Origin: G965232465 sp965232465 | Lineage (GTDB): Bacteria > Pseudomonadota > Alphaproteobacteria > JAQWUY01 | DNA length: 64,000 nucleotides | Direction of reading: 5' to 3' | Assembly: GCA_965232465.1 (NCBI GenBank) | Contig: OZ246977.1 | Location: forward strand, 1,488,001-1,552,000 | In this document: positions 37,835 to 47,317 of the stretch, piece after piece | How the letters are laid out: the number at the start of each line of letters is the position of its first letter | Position numbering within the stretch: position 1 is the first letter of the stretch | Made by a program: the position numbers and the translations under genes | Notes under the pieces: model-generated | What the model was told of the DNA's origin: nothing | Database searches by the model: none | What the model saw: only the letters and a program-made list of their open reading frames with translations

Positions 37835-40800
37835 ATGAAAAGAGTGTTCTTGGTGGGTGCCAGCTTACTGATTTTATCGTCCACGACTCCGGTTTTTACC
37901 AATGATACAAATAAAGTGATAAGTGCCACTGGAAATTTATTTATCGATACCCCAAACAAAAGGGGGATATTGCAATGGATAAGTGGCGAGATGGGATATA
38001 CAGATAAACCCCTAAATTGGGATATTACCGCATTTTCTAATTTATCGGAAACAAAAGATACTGTTACATATGCACAAACTTCCTATAATCGGCAAAATTC
38101 AGTAAATCAATTAAATCTGGGGGTGGGATATCGTCAGCGTATCGATACGACAAATGTTCCCTTAATTATCGAGCTGAATGGGTTTTTTGATAGCAAAGAT
38201 GGCACAGAAAATATATTTACCTTTACATCCTCCGATAATTTTCAACGCTATGGTGTTGGGGGCGAACTTAAAACCGCACACAAGGCAAAAACCACAGACC
38301 CCAAATACACAGGACAATTCACCCTTGCGGACTTTGATATTACCAAGCAAACGGCGACAGGGACGCTTAGCATGGGTAATTTTGTTATACCATATGGGGG
38401 AATGGGCGATAAAACTATTAGCACCACCAACATAACAGGTAAACTCACCCCGGCACAAGGAACGCAAAAATCGGACTGGACCCTAAAAAGCCTAACAACG
38501 CCCGTTGCGGCTACTGCATTAGCTATCAGTGCGGATGGTAAGAGTATGACAATTAAAAAAGCCATCGATACGCCTGCGACCATTATCGCTGTATTTGAAA
38601 GCACCAAATATGAAGATAAGAGTGCTACCTTTACACTAGCCACAGGGGCGGGAACCTTAGGTGCCCCCCCTATGGGCACAACTGGCAAATGGGGCAAAGC
38701 GTTTATGGTCGATTATAAGTTATACACCTCTGATACAGTGGGCGATACAACCGCACCCTTTACATCAGATGGCAGCACCGATGATTTTGCATTTTCTATT
38801 GTCCCCAGTGGTACAATTGTAAGCGGGTACACATCCACCAGTACAAATATGTTTAGCACCAGCCCGATTAACCCCAAATCAGGATTTATTACAGGGGCGA
38901 ACCTGTTACAAAGCGGTACGCTGTTGGTAAAAATTGTCCGTAAAGCAAAAGATGGATTGCCCGCACTAACCGGCTATGTAAATATTACTGTTAATAAACA
39001 AGATAAAAGCGACCATCCCCAATTTACCATATCAGCGGACGCCATCACATGGGCAGGCACCAATCAAACGGTAAAGTATACGGCAACAAACACACCTGCG
39101 GGTATTAGCAATCCCACATACACTTTGATACAAGCGGGTACAACCGCTGGTAATGCTGTAACGGTGGCATCGGATGGTGCCATTGCAAATACTACCCGTG
39201 GTGGGGTGGTGAAAGTCAAGGTTACATATGCCGCCAACGATAAGTATGAACAAATAACCCACGATATAACTGTACCCCTCAACAAGCAAACGGCGACAGG
39301 GACGCTTAGCATGGGTAATTTTGTTATACCATATGGGGGAATGGGCGATAAAACCATTAGCACCGCCACCATAACAGGTAAACTCACCCCGGCACAAGGA
39401 ACGCAAAAATCGGACTGGACCCTAAAAAGCCTAACAACGCCCGTTGCGGCTACTGCATTAGCTATCAGTGCGGATGGTAAGAGTATGACAATTAAAAAAG
39501 CCATCGATACGCCTGCGACCATTACCGCTGTATTTGAAAGCACCAAATATGAAGATAAGAGTGCCACCTTTACACTAGCCACAGGGGCGGGAACCTTAGG
39601 TGCCCCCCCTATGGGCACAACTGGCAAATGGGGCAAAGCGTTTATGGTCGATTATAAGTTACACACCTCTGATACAGTGGGTGATACAACCGCACCCTTT
39701 ACATCAGATGGCAGCACCGATGATTTTGCATTTTCTATTGTCCCCAGTGGTACAATTGTAAGCGGGTACACATCCACCAGTGCAAATATGTTTAGCACCA
39801 GCCCGATTAACCCCAAATCAGGATTTATTACAGGGGCGAACCTGTTACAAAGCGGTACGCTGTTGGTAAAAATTGTCCGTAAAGCAAAAGATGGATTGCC
39901 CGCACTAACCGGCTATGTAAATATTACTGTTAATAAACAAGATAAAAGCGACCACCCCCAATTTACCATATCAGCGGACGCCATCACATGGGCAAGCACC
40001 AATCAAACGGTAAAGTATACGACAACAAACACACCTGCGGGTATTAGCAATCCCACATATACTTTAATACAAGCGGGCACAACCGCCGGTACCATAACAA
40101 GTACAGGTCCCGGTGATGTGGGCATAATAGCCAATAATGGTATAATTACAAATACCCGGGCTAGTGGGGTGGTAAAGGTGAAGGTTACATATCCGGCTAA
40201 CGATAAGTATGAAACCATGACCCACAATGTGGATGTAACAGTTAAACGCAGATCCGGACAAATTATACCGGATAACATCTTGGAAATTGCATATAAAGCC
40301 ACAAGTGTACCATGGGGGACGACGATCAGCCCAACCATTTATGGTGCTATGCCACAGATTGCAGGGGCGGATCTGTACGCCATCAGACTTTCACTTAAAT
40401 CCAGAAAATCCAATGGTAAGATACCTGTGGGTGGAATTTTTAATCAGGGAACAGGTGTTATAACAAACACCCAATCCTCTGGTACCATAGTCGTAACCAT
40501 GGACTACCCAGAAAATGTGCGATATGAAGCAGGAAAATTTCAAAATGGGACAACTTCAAAAGACTTTATCTTGACAATACAGCGAAAACCGCAAACAGCA
40601 AGAGCTAAATCAGAATATCGCACTCTGGGCAGTGGTAAACTTATGAGGAATTTTTTAAATGTCCGTGATGCATTGGAAAATGTTGCCGGTAATAAAAGAG
40701 GTAGGCATATCGCCATGACTATCGAAGATAAAGATACTGGTTTAACAAATGGGGCAAAATTTGACCATGTATCGACAGGGGGTGATTATCAATTTTTCTC

Positions 40801-40993
40801 TGTTATTCTGGGGGAAAAATTAGGAACAAAAAATGCTGCAATGCGTGAAATTGCCAAGGGTAACCCCGTACACATGTATGCGACATGGTGGGAGGGGAAT
40901 CGTAAAAACATAAAGCTTATATTCCATTTCAAAAACACACCTGATGGTAGGTATGGTTCGAAGACTGTTGCTACGCACTGGCGTACATATTAA
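37835..40993 (+). CDS. Inverse autotransporter-like adhesin with truncated beta-domain
   Basis: 1052 residues from ATG 37835 (AAAGGAA upstream; the longer TTG start at 37829 is unlikely). The signal peptide and first half of the beta-domain closely match the first adhesin (TTPVFTNDTNKVISATGN, LNWDITAFSNLSETKDT, FFDSKDGTENIF). After GGELKTA (about residue 147) the remaining barrel strands are missing: the sequence jumps to HKAKTTDPKYTGQFTLADF, which in the first adhesin is the end of a passenger repeat. Two near-identical ~313-residue passenger modules and a distinct C-terminal region (from about 805) follow. With half a barrel it probably cannot export itself; it may be a silent cassette or recombinant. 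A weak TTGATT-17-TATGTT promoter precedes it. Confidence 0.75.
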   Translation: MKRVFLVGASLLILSSTTPVFTNDTNKVISATGNLFIDTPNKRGILQWISGEMGYTDKPLNWDITAFSNLSETKDTVTYAQTSYNRQNSVNQLNLGVGYRQRIDTTNVPLIIELNGFFDSKDGTENIFTFTSSDNFQRYGVGGELKTAHKAKTTDPKYTGQFTLADFDITKQTATGTLSMGNFVIPYGGMGDKTISTTNITGKLTPAQGTQKSDWTLKSLTTPVAATALAISADGKSMTIKKAIDTPATIIAVFESTKYEDKSATFTLATGAGTLGAPPMGTTGKWGKAFMVDYKLYTSDTVGDTTAPFTSDGSTDDFAFSIVPSGTIVSGYTSTSTNMFSTSPINPKSGFITGANLLQSGTLLVKIVRKAKDGLPALTGYVNITVNKQDKSDHPQFTISADAITWAGTNQTVKYTATNTPAGISNPTYTLIQAGTTAGNAVTVASDGAIANTTRGGVVKVKVTYAANDKYEQITHDITVPLNKQTATGTLSMGNFVIPYGGMGDKTISTATITGKLTPAQGTQKSDWTLKSLTTPVAATALAISADGKSMTIKKAIDTPATITAVFESTKYEDKSATFTLATGAGTLGAPPMGTTGKWGKAFMVDYKLHTSDTVGDTTAPFTSDGSTDDFAFSIVPSGTIVSGYTSTSANMFSTSPINPKSGFITGANLLQSGTLLVKIVRKAKDGLPALTGYVNITVNKQDKSDHPQFTISADAITWASTNQTVKYTTTNTPAGISNPTYTLIQAGTTAGTITSTGPGDVGIIANNGIITNTRASGVVKVKVTYPANDKYETMTHNVDVTVKRRSGQIIPDNILEIAYKATSVPWGTTISPTIYGAMPQIAGADLYAIRLSLKSRKSNGKIPVGGIFNQGTGVITNTQSSGTIVVTMDYPENVRYEAGKFQNGTTSKDFILTIQRKPQTARAKSEYRTLGSGKLMRNFLNVRDALENVAGNKRGRHIAMTIEDKDTGLTNGAKFDHVSTGGDYQFFSVILGEKLGTKNAAMREIAKGNPVHMYATWWEGNRKNIKLIFHFKNTPDGRYGSKTVATHWRTY
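38345..40240 (+). repeat. 939-bp tandem repeat in second adhesin
   Basis: Copy 1 starts at about 38345 and copy 2 at about 39284, offset 939 bp (313 codons). They are near-identical in DNA over about 780 bp, then diverge around 40088-40150 and resume similarity to 40240. Homologous modules occur in the first adhesin (14200-15180). Confidence 0.85.
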
Positions 40994-41012
40994 CACTAAT
41001 ACTCTGTATCAT

Positions 41013-41041
41013 AAAAAAACAAAGCCCCCATATACAGGGGG
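41013..41041 (-). terminator. Intrinsic terminator of rpsD
   Basis: On the minus strand, CCCCC - tgtatat - GGGGG is followed by CTTTGTTTTTTT. It lies between the convergent ends of the adhesin gene and rpsD; the T-run orientation fits rpsD. On the plus strand no T-run follows. Confidence 0.8.
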
Positions 41042-41062
41042 TGGAATATTTTAATGTACTGT

Positions 41063-41677
41063 TTAACGGGAGTAAAATTCGACCACTAGGTTTGGTTCCA
41101 TCTGCACAGGATATGGCACATCTTCGAATATGGGCATACGGACAAAAGTTGCCGAGAATGCTTTTTCATCAACGGTTATATATTCCGGGTGATCCTGTTC
41201 GCCTGATCCCATGGCTTCGATAACCATTGCCATTTGACGGGATTTTTGTTTGACGCTGATGACATCGCCGGCTTTTAACAAATAAGACCCTATGTTTACC
41301 CGCTTGCCATTTACCAACACATGCCCATGGTTAACGAATTGCCGTGCGGCAAATACAGTGGGAACAAATTTTGCCCGATATACAACCGCATCGAGACGGC
41401 TTTCCAACAAGCCGATTAAGTTTTGCGATGTATCGCCCCTGCGTCTTACGGCTTCTTCATAATATTTGCGGAACATTTTTTCACCAATATTGCCATAATA
41501 TCCTTTTAGCTTTTGCTTGGCGAACAACTGAATACCATATTCAGTTGGTTTTTTACGGCGTTGCCCATGTTGCCCTGGGGCGGATTGCCGTTTATTAAAG
41601 GGGGATTTTGCCCGCCCCCATAAATTTACCCCCAAACGGCGGTCGATTTTATATTTTGTGCTTATGCGTTTTGACAT
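41063..41677 (-). CDS. rpsD: 30S ribosomal protein S4
   Basis: 204 residues. Conserved MSKRISTKYKIDRRLGVNLWG start, the S4 RNA-binding domain LESRLDAVVYRAKFVPTVFAARQFVNHGHVLVNGKRVN and the C-terminal EVP-type end DVPYPVQMEPNLVVEFYSR. S4 nucleates 30S assembly and can regulate its own synthesis. Here it stands alone outside an S13-S11-alpha operon, as in many Alphaproteobacteria, with its own promoter, leader and terminator. Confidence 0.97.
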   Translation of the reverse strand: MSKRISTKYKIDRRLGVNLWGRAKSPFNKRQSAPGQHGQRRKKPTEYGIQLFAKQKLKGYYGNIGEKMFRKYYEEAVRRRGDTSQNLIGLLESRLDAVVYRAKFVPTVFAARQFVNHGHVLVNGKRVNIGSYLLKAGDVISVKQKSRQMAMVIEAMGSGEQDHPEYITVDEKAFSATFVRMPIFEDVPYPVQMEPNLVVEFYSR

Positions 41678-41779
41678 AGTAGTTTCCTTATAAAAAATAT
41701 CAAGTCCGATAGTCCACTATTGGCGAGAATACGCCCAGTTTCTGTCTAGGCACAATCTACATTCTCAGACAATATAGGG

Positions 41780-41808
41780 TGTATACATAAAAACCATACG
41801 GTTGTCAA
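41780..41808 (-). promoter_or_regulatory. Promoter and structured leader of rpsD
   Basis: On the minus strand: TTGACA (41808-41803), 17-bp spacer, TATACA (41785-41780), identical in layout to the ffh promoter. The following ~100-nt leader (41678-41779) shows TGTCT...AGACA and GGCGtattctCGCC stems, possibly an S4 autoregulatory target. Confidence 0.65.
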
Positions 41809-41815
41809 GGGGATT

Positions 41816-43042
41816 TTAAAAAAGGGAGGTTTTGACAATATTCGCCGTATCCACATCATACATATATTGGTTTATGGTGCCGTTTTGAATTTTTTCCATG
41901 GCTTCATTGATTATATGCAGGGGGACCATAAACCATTCCCTAGGGGTTATGGATTTGCCAAAACGGTCTTTTATGGTTATGTTTGCCCTTGCCGAATCGA
42001 AAAAACGGTGGATAAGGTTTTCCAATTTTATGCGGTCGATATTGTGCAGAGTGTATTCGGCAACCACTTCGACTTCGTCCATAAGGAAAGTTGGGTCATT
42101 TTTGGCATTTGCCAGACGGGTTTTAACATCCCCGCCGGTAACCCCTATTTTATGTAATACGCCTTGGTGGTATTCGATATGGGGCAGGCTCGATTTACTG
42201 GTTAATACATACACAGTGCCGGTGGGGAGCATTTGAGCACTTAGCAAATCGCCCGCTTCTTGAATGCGTCTTCCACGGGTTCGGTTTTTTGCAGTTTCCG
42301 GGCGTAATGCCCGTTGAAAAGATTGTATCAGCGTATCGATTTGGGTGCCATTGTCATAAATCACCCGAATACGATAATCCTCTTCCACTTTAAATTGTTC
42401 AGGTTTTTGTTTGCTTGCCACATATACTTTTTGCCCCTGTATAATAAACATATCGCCCACATTTATGGCGGGTTCGCCCGTAACTTCGCATGTTACATAA
42501 GACCCGTTTTGTAACCCCTGTTGCCTCTGTTCGAAGATGGGTTTAAAGGTGGCAAAATCTGGGCATGGCACTTGTTTACCAATCGTTTCGGCGGACCTAA
42601 TCAGCGATTTTTCGCCGATATGGGTAAGGGTGGTAATATCGGTTTCTGGTGCTTTGTTCATATCCACCCCAAGTGCCGACAATAATGCCCTATCGTCCAT
42701 AGTGTCGACGGGGTTTTTCACACCCTCTGTATCGTCTGTTACAGGGGGATTTTGCGACAACAAACCGTGCGTATCCATATCTTTTAATATGTCGACATAT
42801 GCGGTGGTGTGCTGCATTTTTTGTAAGCGGATGGCGTGCAGGCGTTCGAATATATCGCCATCTTTATGGGGACTGGGTATACGATTATGGATATCGATAA
42901 AATCGTTTATTTGTGAAAATGCAAACATCACCCGTTGTTGTTCGGCACTGTATGCGGGGGGCTGTTCGGATTCTAAGGACATGCCTAATGCGGTGAGTAA
43001 TGCCTCATCATCTAATTTTTGTACATCGTTTATATCAGCCAT
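41816..43042 (-). CDS. T5orf172/GIY-YIG nuclease-domain protein
   Basis: 408 residues from ATG 43042, chosen because AAGG lies 7 bp upstream and the ATG overlaps the helicase stop by 8 bp; a start at 43066 would add MQNKIRQK. The C-terminal domain (about 290-400) is T5orf172-like: GTVYVLTSKSS, LHKIGVTGGDVKTRLANA, then a conserved ending PREWFMVPLHIINEA. The GIY-YIG core is loosely kept (VYV / KIGVT...R). The N-terminal half has two copies of a short motif (LDDEALLTALGM, MDDRALLSALGV). It is the last gene of the defence operon and is probably its nuclease, since the methyltransferase lacks a visible nuclease domain. Confidence 0.75.
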   Translation of the reverse strand: MADINDVQKLDDEALLTALGMSLESEQPPAYSAEQQRVMFAFSQINDFIDIHNRIPSPHKDGDIFERLHAIRLQKMQHTTAYVDILKDMDTHGLLSQNPPVTDDTEGVKNPVDTMDDRALLSALGVDMNKAPETDITTLTHIGEKSLIRSAETIGKQVPCPDFATFKPIFEQRQQGLQNGSYVTCEVTGEPAINVGDMFIIQGQKVYVASKQKPEQFKVEEDYRIRVIYDNGTQIDTLIQSFQRALRPETAKNRTRGRRIQEAGDLLSAQMLPTGTVYVLTSKSSLPHIEYHQGVLHKIGVTGGDVKTRLANAKNDPTFLMDEVEVVAEYTLHNIDRIKLENLIHRFFDSARANITIKDRFGKSITPREWFMVPLHIINEAMEKIQNGTINQYMYDVDTANIVKTSLF

Positions 43043-45113
43043 TTTTTGCCTTATTTTGTTTTGCATATTTTAACAATGCCCTTACCCCTTCCGCCATGCG
43101 TTTTTCCCAAGGGTCGGTGGCGTTTATATGGGGGTTTCTGCCCCGTTCGTCCTTAAACATTAACGCCCGTTGTGCCAATTCCCGTGCTTCGTCTGGGTCG
43201 ATATGAATGCGTTTTTCGGTGATAATGTCAAAAATTTGTTTTAAAGTTTGTTCATTCATCGCTTTGGCAAGCACCGCATAGGCATCGCCAAAAGGATTGA
43301 CTTTGTCGATTAAATCTATTTTTAAGTTGCGTACATCCATCACATATTTACGCAGTCCATCAATCAGGCTGGTATTATTTTGTTGCTTTTTGGGGGTGAT
43401 ATCCTCATTCAGATCCATTTTTGAGGTCCCGGTGATTTCGGATGGCATTTCACGCAAAACATTCATGGTTGCCACCGCCTGTTGTCGGACGGCTTCTTGG
43501 TCGTGGGGGGACAGATTGGGATATTTTTTCTTAATAATTTTTGCCATTGCCACGATATTGGTATCGGCGGGAATATGATTTTCGTCGAACAGCCCCCGTT
43601 CGATAACCTTAGTATCCTGCATGAGGGGTGATATGATGTCTTGAATATCCTGCTTACAGATGCGTTTTGCCTCCTCACTTTTGGGTTCGATCAAGCCGTC
43701 GATTTCTATTTCAATTTGTCCTGTTTCCGTGTTTACACCAATATTAGTCTTGTCCGGATTGTATCCATTGTCGCCATAATCGTACCCATCCGTGGGCGTC
43801 GCATGCGGTTGTTTAGCCTTAAAATGAAATTTTGGGGCAAGGACTTGTTCCATTAACAAGCTGGCGGATATGGCTTTTAGGGTGTCGTTAATTGCTTCGA
43901 CCACCATATCCTCAGACGCATCCGGTTCGGCGATAAAGTTGGTAAACTTCGCCTGGGTTTTACCGACCGCATCCCGTGTCGCCCGTCCGATAATTTGCAC
44001 AATTTCCGTCAGGCTGGATCGGTACCCAACCGTTAAGGCATGTTCGCACCAAATCCAGTCGAATCCTTCTTTTGCCATGCCAAGGGCAATGATAATGTCC
44101 ACATAGTGTTTGTTGTCTTTTTGCGTCGGGTCTTTTAATGCGGTCGATACTTTATCCCGTTTATGGGGTGCGTCGTCGACCAAGTCCGCCACTTTTAGCA
44201 TGTTGCCATCAGGGGTTTGAATCAGATCAAAACCCGTAACATCATCCGTACCTTGCCATTTGCCTAAGGACTCATAAATGGTTTCCACTTCTTTATATTT
44301 TTGTTGCGTACTTTCCCGGGAATTGACATTGGGAATATGGACAATGGTTTTTTCGTGCGGATTCAACACGGTCATAATATCGTCCAGATACGCCCCTGTG
44401 TAAAAGTAATACCCTATGTGCAGGGTTTTTAAATGCGTATACCCATTAAGCTGTTCATAATAGGTATAAGAAACGGTGGTAAATTTATCTTCGTCTTCGG
44501 GCAACAAAACAGGCACCGCATCGCCCCGGAAATACGACCCCGTCATGGCCACCATATGGGTTTTGTTACGGGCGATAATGTTTTTTAAATGTTCGCCCAA
44601 TTTATTGGTGGTATCCGCACTTACATGGTGGAATTCATCAATGGCAATCAGGCAATTGTCGAACGCTTCGATACCAAAGGCATCGACGGCAAAACGAAAG
44701 GTGGCATGGGTACAAATCAGGATGGTGTCGTTACTTTGCAAAAATGCCTGTACAGATTTAACCTTACCGCCGTCTTCTGTGCCGGGGGCATTGCATAAAT
44801 TCCATTTGGGGGCAACGGTAAAATCCCAATAAAAACCCCATTCGGTAAGGTTGGTGGTATTAAAACTGGCACCGATGGTTTTTTCAGGCACGGCAACAAT
44901 GGTTTTTGCCACCCCTTGGTTGTGCATTTTATCAAGGGCAACAAACATTAACGCCCGTGATTTTCCCGATGCGGGTGGGGATTTAATCAATAAATACTGT
45001 TCCCCCCGTTGTTGATACACCCGATGTTGCATAGGACGCATTCCCAGTTCATTCGCCTGATTCGACACGCCACTTTGGGCATAACGAGTGGTTATCGATG
45101 GTATATTGTACAT
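43035..45113 (-). CDS. SF2 DEAD/DEAH-type helicase of a restriction-modification-like system
   Basis: 692 residues. Motif I SPPASGKS (45-52), motif II DEFH (159-162), motif III TGSYFRGD (191-198) and motif VI QIIGRATR (373-380) define a ResIII-like SF2 translocase. The C-terminal ~300 residues have no recognised nuclease. ATG 45113 lies 4 bp after the RloB stop, with the GGGGGA ribosome site inside the end of that gene; the 3' end overlaps the GIY-YIG gene. Helicases of this kind accompany MmeI-like methyltransferases and T5orf172 proteins in bacterial defence loci. It would translocate DNA to the nuclease. Confidence 0.85.
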   Translation of the reverse strand: MYNIPSITTRYAQSGVSNQANELGMRPMQHRVYQQRGEQYLLIKSPPASGKSRALMFVALDKMHNQGVAKTIVAVPEKTIGASFNTTNLTEWGFYWDFTVAPKWNLCNAPGTEDGGKVKSVQAFLQSNDTILICTHATFRFAVDAFGIEAFDNCLIAIDEFHHVSADTTNKLGEHLKNIIARNKTHMVAMTGSYFRGDAVPVLLPEDEDKFTTVSYTYYEQLNGYTHLKTLHIGYYFYTGAYLDDIMTVLNPHEKTIVHIPNVNSRESTQQKYKEVETIYESLGKWQGTDDVTGFDLIQTPDGNMLKVADLVDDAPHKRDKVSTALKDPTQKDNKHYVDIIIALGMAKEGFDWIWCEHALTVGYRSSLTEIVQIIGRATRDAVGKTQAKFTNFIAEPDASEDMVVEAINDTLKAISASLLMEQVLAPKFHFKAKQPHATPTDGYDYGDNGYNPDKTNIGVNTETGQIEIEIDGLIEPKSEEAKRICKQDIQDIISPLMQDTKVIERGLFDENHIPADTNIVAMAKIIKKKYPNLSPHDQEAVRQQAVATMNVLREMPSEITGTSKMDLNEDITPKKQQNNTSLIDGLRKYVMDVRNLKIDLIDKVNPFGDAYAVLAKAMNEQTLKQIFDIITEKRIHIDPDEARELAQRALMFKDERGRNPHINATDPWEKRMAEGVRALLKYAKQNKAKNG

Positions 45114-45117
45114 ATGT

Positions 45118-45804
45118 TTATCCCCCTACTCTCTTGGAAACAATGTCCTTAATAAAATGAACTATGTGCATATCAGGCTGTGTAATACCGGCGGTATTCA
45201 GCTGTGCGTTATCCGTTTTCCGTGTTTTTGCTGTGGAGTCGTACATATTGATAGCATCTTGTGTATTGTTAATAATATCTGACCAATCTTTTGTTTTATT
45301 TTTTGCATACCCTATTTTCTTAGATTCCAGTTTTCGTTCGCAATCTTTACCCGAATCACTGGGGGCAGATAATACCTCAAAGTGTAACAAAAACCACGCT
45401 TCGATACAAGGTACCTGAGGACAAGTATAGACTTTTATTTTATGTTTATCAATTTCAATAGGCTTTTTACAGTTCTGAATATGTTGTATCATACCTTGAA
45501 TGTGGGCGGTATCGTTTACATCCTCCATATCAAAAATATGATATATACTTTGATATACTTTATCTTTTTTAATGAGTTGATCTTTCAAATAGTTAAAAGT
45601 ATCGGCATTGGGTAAATTGGGTTTAATACTGTTTGTGATTTCTTTGCGAAAATATTTAAGATTTTTGATATTACATTTATGGCAAAAAGCTTTTAAATAT
45701 TCTTCTTCGGTTTCAGAACATATGACAAGAACTTGTCTTGGGCGGCTGCCTTCTGATCGTCTGTGTTTGATTTTGCTATGTTTGTGTTTTTTCGCCATGT
45801 TCAT
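45118..45804 (-). CDS. rloB: RloB-family (TOPRIM-like) protein
   Basis: 228 residues with a basic N-terminus. RloB signature: VLVICSETEEEYLKAF (25-40; acidic Glu31), YHIFDMEDV (88-96, the position of the TOPRIM DxD pair, here DME), and VPCIEAWFLLHFE (131-143), the PCxExWxLLHF family motif. RloB proteins pair with AAA15 ATPases and are thought to be nuclease-like effectors by analogy with OLD and PARIS AriB (family knowledge plus inference). Its ATG overlaps the ATPase gene's end by 4 bp, and the helicase ATG follows 4 bp after its stop. Visibly more AT-rich than the helicase gene. Confidence 0.85.
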   Translation of the reverse strand: MNMAKKHKHSKIKHRRSEGSRPRQVLVICSETEEEYLKAFCHKCNIKNLKYFRKEITNSIKPNLPNADTFNYLKDQLIKKDKVYQSIYHIFDMEDVNDTAHIQGMIQHIQNCKKPIEIDKHKIKVYTCPQVPCIEAWFLLHFEVLSAPSDSGKDCERKLESKKIGYAKNKTKDWSDIINNTQDAINMYDSTAKTRKTDNAQLNTAGITQPDMHIVHFIKDIVSKRVGG

Positions 45805-47156
45805 ATGACACTTGGTACTGCCCCAAATACTCCTTGTACATATTTTTTACCATAATCTCTATCACGGTCATTTTTTAAATTAAATTCTGCCAATGAATAC
45901 AATTCGCTTTGCAAAGTATAGTCACTTTTATTTGTAAAGTAAACCTGTTCTGGTTGCAAAGTTTTTTTATGTAACAATGACACATCATGACTGGTAAAAA
46001 TAAGTTGTGCCCGATGTGTGTTAATGTCCGAATCATTAAACATATCGACAATGTGCTTTGTTAAATAAGGATGCAAGGACCGTTCGATTTCGTCGATACA
46101 AATAATCCCCTCATTTTTTAAAACCATAAGTAATACACCAGCATAGGCAAAAAATGCTCGTGTACCCGCCGATAAATCATTTAATTTAAAAGAATAAGAT
46201 TGTTGGTTCATATCAGATTTCATCTGCAATTTAAGACTATATTCTTCAATTTTATCATGAAATATTTTAAAAATTCTACCATTAGCATTGATAATTGAAA
46301 TATTATCTTTTGAGTTTTCCCTATCTGCTTTTGATAGTATATCCTCTAATAATCTGGGTGCCTTGTCGTGCGTATATTGGTTTTCTTGAATATATAATAT
46401 ATCCTCCACCCCAAAATCTGCTACATTGAGCATCTGGATAATTTCTCTTTTATATTGTTCTAAGTGATCAACTGTAATTATCGGTGGCAATCCATCGCCT
46501 TGTGTCATTACAATTTTATCAAAAAAAGTATACACATAATCAAAAATATTTACATTATCCTTATTATGCAATTCAGAGATAACAGATTGATTTTGGTTTA
46601 AAGGGTGCCAAAAAAAATCATCGAGTATAGTATCTGCATCCGCATTCTTTAATACTTTATCCCCCCATACATTACGGATAATGTCTTTACTTAAATACTT
46701 TTGTTGTCGATCAATCCATAAAATCCATTTTTTACCTTTTCCAACTTCCTTACAGTTTAATATTTCCTGTTTAATTTTATCTTTATTAAAGTGTAAAATA
46801 TACTGATATATAAAATTATTTTGTAAAAAGATAAGGTCAATCTCAGAAAAACTGTCCTTTACATCAGAAAATTTAAATACTTCATCTGGTAATTTGGAAT
46901 TTTTGTCAAACTTATGGCTTTTGGTTAATATATGTTCCACCAATCGCAAAGCACGCAATATAGTGGTTTTTCCCGATGCGTTGGGACCAAAAATGCCTGC
47001 TGAGGTCATGATGTATGGGCATTCGGTGCTATCAATTTCCACCACATAGTCTTTGCCTGCGTTGGCTTTTTCCGTGTGTTGTTGGGTTTCCATAGAAAAT
47101 TCGAAAGGCTCTTCGCCTATGGGACCAAAGTTTTTTATCGATAAGTGTACTAGCAT
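45801..47156 (-). CDS. rloA: AAA15/RloA-type ABC-class ATPase
   Basis: 451 residues. Walker A GPNASGKT (57-64), ABC signature LSAGTR (328-333), Walker B CIDEIE (about 353-358), and the switch histidine in TSHD (His390). The ending YGKKYVQGVFGAVPSV is typical of RloA-like ATPases. No TOPRIM domain is fused; the partner RloB supplies it, as AriA/AriB do in PARIS. Likely a sensor/activator of abortive defence. Its own TTGACA promoter lies about 100 bp upstream. Confidence 0.88.
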   Translation of the reverse strand: MLVHLSIKNFGPIGEEPFEFSMETQQHTEKANAGKDYVVEIDSTECPYIMTSAGIFGPNASGKTTILRALRLVEHILTKSHKFDKNSKLPDEVFKFSDVKDSFSEIDLIFLQNNFIYQYILHFNKDKIKQEILNCKEVGKGKKWILWIDRQQKYLSKDIIRNVWGDKVLKNADADTILDDFFWHPLNQNQSVISELHNKDNVNIFDYVYTFFDKIVMTQGDGLPPIITVDHLEQYKREIIQMLNVADFGVEDILYIQENQYTHDKAPRLLEDILSKADRENSKDNISIINANGRIFKIFHDKIEEYSLKLQMKSDMNQQSYSFKLNDLSAGTRAFFAYAGVLLMVLKNEGIICIDEIERSLHPYLTKHIVDMFNDSDINTHRAQLIFTSHDVSLLHKKTLQPEQVYFTNKSDYTLQSELYSLAEFNLKNDRDRDYGKKYVQGVFGAVPSVI

Positions 47157-47231
47157 GTTTTTTCCCCTTTTTAAAATATTTTATTTATATAATATTCCAT
47201 TTTTTGGAAAATGGCAACATTAAATATTGCC

Positions 47232-47261
47232 TATATAGGATATTATGCGGTGCCTTGTCAA
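47232..47261 (-). promoter_or_regulatory. Putative promoter of the ATPase-RloB-helicase-GIY-YIG operon
   Basis: On the minus strand: TTGACA (47261-47256), 18-bp spacer, TATATA (47237-47232). It shares the extended TATCTTGACA context with the element at 48193-48188. Confidence 0.5.
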
Positions 47262-47317
47262 GATAAAAATACCGCAGGGGAATATTTTATGGTTTTATCT
47301 CGTTTTTTTATATATTT

